DNA of 64,000 nucleotides from Bryobacterales bacterium (lineage in GTDB: Bacteria > Acidobacteriota > Terriglobia > Bryobacterales > Bryobacteraceae). The notes under the pieces are model-generated. The model had not been told where the DNA came from, ran no database searches, and saw only the letters and a list, made by a program, of their open reading frames with translations. How positions within the stretch are numbered: position 1 is the stretch's first letter; each line of letters opens with the position of its first letter. Below, in pieces: positions 60,506-64,000 of the stretch. The translations under genes and the position numbers were made by a program. The DNA is taken from positions 8,617-72,616 of the forward strand of contig PMKM01000093.1 in the NCBI GenBank assembly GCA_003157745.1, in the 5' to 3' direction.

Positions 60506-60853
60506 ATGAAACGGAAAATAGACGTCCAGCACGGAACGCTGGCACTGATGGTCCTGAAGACCCTCGATGTGCTGGGATCGCTGCACGGGTATGGCATCGC
60601 CCGGCGCATCGAGCAGATCAGCGGCGATCTGCTTTCGGTCAATCAGGGCACGCTCTATCCCGTCCTGCTGCGGCTGGAACAGGAGGGCGCCATCGCCTCC
60701 GATTGGGGCCCGTCGGAGAACAACCGCCGGGCGCGCTTTTACCGGCTGACGCGCGCGGGACACAAATTACTCGAAGCCGAAAAACGCGAGTGGGGGCAGA
60801 CGGCGGCGATCATCGCGCGCTTCTTTGCCGTGAAAGCGAAGGACCTGGGATGA
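60506..60853 (+). CDS. PadR-family transcriptional regulator
   Basis: 115 residues from the ATG at 60506: IDVQHGTLALMVLKTLDVLGSLHGYGIARRIEQIS, LLSVNQGTLYPVLLRLEQEGAIASDWGPSENNRRARFYRLTRAG. This is the short PadR winged helix typical of those placed before ADOP permeases in Acidobacteriota. Its stop overlaps the permease start (ATGA), so it most likely autoregulates the pair. Confidence 0.93.
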   Translation: MKRKIDVQHGTLALMVLKTLDVLGSLHGYGIARRIEQISGDLLSVNQGTLYPVLLRLEQEGAIASDWGPSENNRRARFYRLTRAGHKLLEAEKREWGQTAAIIARFFAVKAKDLG

Positions 60854-63477
60854 GGGCCCTGAACCGGCTGCTCACGCGTCTGCTCAACTTCGCGACCATG
60901 CGCCGCGGCGACGAGCGGCTGCGGGAAGAGATGGAATCGCATCTCGCGGCGCGGACCGAAGAGAAGATCCGCGCCGGCTTGAGTCCCGAAGAAGCGCGCC
61001 GCCAGGCCCGCCTGGAGTTCGGGGCTGCCGACGCGATTCGGGAAGACTACCACGCCGAGAAGGGCCTGCCCAGCGTGGAGAACCTGCTGCTGGACGTTCG
61101 CTATGCGCTGCGCGTGCTACGCAAGTCTCCCGCGTTCACGATCGTCGCCTTAGTCACTTTGATGCTGGGGATTGGCGCGAACGTCGTCGTCTTCGGAGTA
61201 CTGAATGCGGTCCTGCTGCAACCGCTCGCTGTAAGCGACCCAACGAGCCTCTATCAGATTCGCCATAAGCAGTGGATGAGTGGACGGCTGCTGACTAACT
61301 CATATCCCGCTTTTGAAGACTATCGGCGGCGCAACACCAGCTTCAGCGGGATGGCGGGGATTTATGGATACTCTCATGCGGCACTGAGACGGCGCAACGC
61401 AGTGAGGCAGGTCCACGGCGATGCGGTCACCGGCAATTATTTCGATCTGCTCGGCGTGCAACCGCAGACAGGACGGTTCTTCCACGCGATGGACGAGCAT
61501 GGCCCCGATTCAGCGCCGTATGTGGTGTTGAGCGATGCTCTGTGGCGAAGTGCGTTTAATGCCGACGTGGGCGTAGTCGGGTCGACCGTCGAGCTCGACA
61601 AGCATCCGTTCACCGTGGTTGGCGTGGCGCCTGCGCGGTTCCACGGTACGGAGCGGTTTGTGTGGCCGGACTACTGGATGCCCATCGTGATGTTGGGGGC
61701 GGATTACCTGAGTAGCCGGAGATTCGTAGACGTCACAGTCATTGGCCGGTTGAAGCCGGGCGTGACGCCGCAGTGGGCGACGGATAATCTGAATGCGATT
61801 GCGGCTCAGCTCGCGAACGAGTATCCGGAGACCGACGATGGACAGCCGCTGCGGCTGATCCATCCGGGACTTTACGGTGACGACGCCGATGTCATTCGCG
61901 GATTTCTTTGGGGCGTGACCGTGCTGGCGCTGCTGGTGCTGGCGGCGGCATGCGCGAATCTGGCAACTCTGTTTGCGGCGCGCGCGGCGGATCGCAGCCG
62001 GGAACTGGCGCTCCGCGTGGCTCTGGGGTCGAGCCGCGGGCGGCTGGTGAGACAACTGTTGACCGAGGCGGTGCTGGTATCGCTGCTGGGCGGCGCGGCG
62101 GGCCTCGCCGGCGCGCGACTGGTGCTCGGTGTGTTGAATCGGTCGCAACCGTTCGTGGGCGCTCTGACGGTAACCCTGGATGCGCGTGTGTACTTCGCGG
62201 GCCTGGCATTAACGTTGGGAAGCGCGCTGCTGTTTGGGATGGCGCCGGCGTGGCAGACGTGGCGGAGCAGCCCGCTGCAGACGATGAAGAACGGACCCGC
62301 GGATATGTTGCACCTGCGCGGGCTTGCGCTACGCGACCTGTTGTTGGGAGTACAAATCGCAATCTGCACGCTGCTGGTAACGGCCTCGCTGGTAGCGGTG
62401 CGCGGCATGGTGCACGCGCTCGATGCGCCGCTCGGTTTCGAGCCGCGGGGCGCGATGCTCGTCGACATCGACCTGAGCCAGGCGGGGGGCGCGTCGGTCG
62501 AAATAAAGAAAGCGGCCATCGAGGCCGTGCGCAGTGTCCCCGGCGTGACGGCCGCGGGCACGGTGAGCCGCACGCCCTTCACCGGCGGGATGCATGGCGT
62601 CCCGGTTTTCCGGCCGGGCACGATGGAGTTCAAGCTAGACAATTCCGCGCTGGCGCCGTACGTGTTCACCATGTCGCCGGGATACCTGGAGGTGGCCGGC
62701 ACGCGGCTGTTGGACGGGCGGGATGTCTCCTGGCATGACACCACAAAAACGCCGTATGTGGCGATCGTGAACGAGACTTTCGCGCGAAAGATGTGGGGCG
62801 GGACGCCGGCGATCGGACAGCGTTTTATCGTGTCGGGCAACCTGACGGAAGTGGTGGGCGTGGCCCAGGACGGCAAGTATCACGACCTGCAGGAATCGCC
62901 ACAGCCCGCGGTGTATGTGCCTTTGTCGCAGAACGAGCAGAGCGAAACGATTTTCGTGGTGCGGTCACGGCGGGCGCCGAGCGAGATGGCGGCGGCGCTC
63001 GGACGCACACTGAGCGCGATCGCGCCGACCGCGCCCGTTACGGTCGCGACCTGGGCCGATGCGCTGGAGGAAGAACTATTCCCGGCGCGGGCGGCGACGG
63101 TGGCGCTGGGCACGATGGGACTGCTAGCGGCGATGCTGGCGGTGACGGGCATCTTCGGCATGGCGGCCTACAGCGTGAGCCGGCGGATGAAGGAACTGGG
63201 CATCCGCGTGGCGTTGGGCGCGCGCAGGAGACACGTGATGAGCGCGGCGATAGGGCGGCCCATGGTGCTGCTCGGCGTGGGATCGGTGGTGGGTCTGCTG
63301 TCGGGGATCTTCTTGAGCCGCCTGCTCGAGCAGATCGTATATCGGGCGAATCCGCGGGATCCCGTGGTCGTGGGCGGCGCGGTGCTGACGATGGCGCTGC
63401 TCGGCATCCTAGCGTCCGCCATTCCGGCCAGGCGAGCGCTCACCGTGGATCCGTCGAGACTCATGCGGGAAGAGTGA
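60850..63477 (+). CDS. ADOP-type ABC transporter permease (MacB/FtsX family), intact
   Basis: 875 residues from the ATG at 60850. A cytoplasmic N-terminal region with the ADOP helix pattern (RLREEMESHLAARTEEKIRAGLSPEEARRQARLEFG) precedes the first membrane helix (FTIVALVTLMLGIGANVVVFGVLNAVLL). A MacB periplasmic core (VTGNYFDLLGVQPQTGRFF), an FtsX triple-helix block (~residues 350-500), a second core (MSPGYLEVAGTRLLDGRDV, YVAIVNETFARKMWGG) and a second FtsX block (MGLLAAMLAVTGIFGMAAYSVSRRMKELGIRVALGARR, DPSRLMREE) follow. Both halves are complete, unlike the copy at 55284. No dedicated ATPase gene is adjacent, as usual for these orphan permeases. Confidence 0.92.
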   Translation: MRALNRLLTRLLNFATMRRGDERLREEMESHLAARTEEKIRAGLSPEEARRQARLEFGAADAIREDYHAEKGLPSVENLLLDVRYALRVLRKSPAFTIVALVTLMLGIGANVVVFGVLNAVLLQPLAVSDPTSLYQIRHKQWMSGRLLTNSYPAFEDYRRRNTSFSGMAGIYGYSHAALRRRNAVRQVHGDAVTGNYFDLLGVQPQTGRFFHAMDEHGPDSAPYVVLSDALWRSAFNADVGVVGSTVELDKHPFTVVGVAPARFHGTERFVWPDYWMPIVMLGADYLSSRRFVDVTVIGRLKPGVTPQWATDNLNAIAAQLANEYPETDDGQPLRLIHPGLYGDDADVIRGFLWGVTVLALLVLAAACANLATLFAARAADRSRELALRVALGSSRGRLVRQLLTEAVLVSLLGGAAGLAGARLVLGVLNRSQPFVGALTVTLDARVYFAGLALTLGSALLFGMAPAWQTWRSSPLQTMKNGPADMLHLRGLALRDLLLGVQIAICTLLVTASLVAVRGMVHALDAPLGFEPRGAMLVDIDLSQAGGASVEIKKAAIEAVRSVPGVTAAGTVSRTPFTGGMHGVPVFRPGTMEFKLDNSALAPYVFTMSPGYLEVAGTRLLDGRDVSWHDTTKTPYVAIVNETFARKMWGGTPAIGQRFIVSGNLTEVVGVAQDGKYHDLQESPQPAVYVPLSQNEQSETIFVVRSRRAPSEMAAALGRTLSAIAPTAPVTVATWADALEEELFPARAATVALGTMGLLAAMLAVTGIFGMAAYSVSRRMKELGIRVALGARRRHVMSAAIGRPMVLLGVGSVVGLLSGIFLSRLLEQIVYRANPRDPVVVGGAVLTMALLGILASAIPARRALTVDPSRLMREE

Positions 63478-63681
63478 GACATTCGCCGCATCCGCCGCAT
63501 CACTCACTTCCAGACGTGGCGCTGCTTCCGCGGCCGCGATCGGACGGGCCCAGCCCTCGACGGGATGGAGACGGCGATCGCGGACTTGAGCGAGGAGGGT
63601 TCAGTTTGAACTGCCATTGAGGTGTCACTCGATGAAGCCGAACGGATTGCGATCCGAACCGACTTCCCTGCTCTGAGTCCT

Positions 63682-64000
63682 TCACTTGCTGCCGGGATCT
63701 TCTACCTCATAGAGCACGGGGGCTACGGACGAACCGATAGGAACCACGCGGTATCCCGCCTTGATCAGATCCCGAGGCAGGGGATTGTTACGGAGGGCGG
63801 CGAGGACAAAGCGCTTTTGCGACGCGATGACCGCATCGTATCCGATGATATGGAGCTTCGTGCGATGGCTTAGAGCAGTCAATAAGAGCGGAGCCGTGTC
63901 GTTGCCAAAGTAGCGTAACTCCAAGTCGCAACTGACGGGATAGATGAGCCGTTCCCGAATTCGGCTCTCCGCATAATAGGACAGTTCCAGGAATACGTGA
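63682..64000 (-). CDS. C-terminal part of a possible membrane glycosyltransferase (runs out of window)
   Basis: The frame is open from the right edge; the gene starts beyond 64000. The visible ~105 residues (LELSYYAESRIRERLIYPVS, FGNDTAPLLLTALSHRTKLHIIGYDAV, SQKRFVLAALRNNPLPRDLIKAGYRV, then VVPIGSSVAPVLYEVE) resemble the periplasmic tail of GT39-type or related polyprenyl-sugar transferases, where a short alpha/beta domain follows the membrane part. This is a weak resemblance; hypothetical is the safe name. No gene is seen between 63478 and 63681. Confidence 0.4.
   Translation of the reverse strand, partial: HVFLELSYYAESRIRERLIYPVSCDLELRYFGNDTAPLLLTALSHRTKLHIIGYDAVIASQKRFVLAALRNNPLPRDLIKAGYRVVPIGSSVAPVLYEVEDPGSK

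Overview
The window reads as a high-GC chromosome fragment from an Acidobacteriota bacterium, most likely of the Bryobacterales/Solibacter type. The basis is the combination of two ADOP-type macrolide-exporter-like permeases (one behind a PadR regulator), a large TonB-dependent receptor with an N-terminal carboxypeptidase-regulatory-like (Cna-B-like) domain, a beta-propeller/phosphoesterase protein and a Tat-exported family 2 glycosidase. This taxonomic call is inferred from gene content, not from a marker gene.

The first 44 kb is a type VI secretion system (T6SS) locus with its effectors. A divergent core is centred on about 26 kb. Leftward (minus strand) run tssB, tssC, hcp, a strong hairpin, tssA, tssE, tssF and tssG. 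Rightward (plus strand) run a very large Ser/Thr kinase with PEGA-like repeats, tssL, tssM, an unrecognised conserved-looking gene, and tssK. No tssJ, clpV/tssH, FHA protein or PppA-type phosphatase is visible in the window.

Downstream of tssG (18.5 kb leftward to 4 kb) lies a stack of effector cassettes. In transcription order it holds small paralogous proteins, a muramidase/immunity pair, an aspzincin-like metallopeptidase/propeller pair, a GH19-like hydrolase/WD40-type pair, a second GH19-like hydrolase paired with an LprI-like protein, one full VgrG, a PAAR-lipase effector, and four tandem ankyrin lipoproteins plus a fifth remnant. The last three cassettes upstream of the full vgrG are each preceded by a truncated VgrG N-terminus fused to a foreign tail. 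Two tails come from the C-terminus of TssG and one from an LprI/DUF3298-type protein. The TssG-derived tail also encodes the Shine-Dalgarno sequence and start codon of the next effector. This looks like repeated insertion of [tssG tail - effector - immunity - vgrG start] modules upstream of one functional vgrG.

Right of tssK (37.8-43.4 kb) is a second, plus-strand effector array. Two effectors share an almost identical 131-residue N-terminus but carry different toxin domains: M15-type D,D-peptidase and GH73-type glucosaminidase. Each is followed by its own exported candidate immunity gene. Behind the second pair lie the displaced 3' end of an M15 toxin, a frameshifted copy of its immunity gene and repeated tails of an LprI-like gene. 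This is a polymorphic-toxin-like swap history. A truncated ABC exporter gene sits between the two pairs.

From 43.5 kb onward the window is ordinary chromosome: an exported hypothetical, a TPR remnant, a propeller/phosphoesterase protein, a DeoR-family regulator, the TonB receptor, a GH2 enzyme, a 132-bp MITE-like palindrome, a truncated ADOP permease, two exported proteins (one PAP2/haloperoxidase type), a decayed sugar-acid operon (RraA-UxaA-SDR remnants), padR plus an intact ADOP permease, and the C-terminal end of a possible glycosyltransferase running out of the window.
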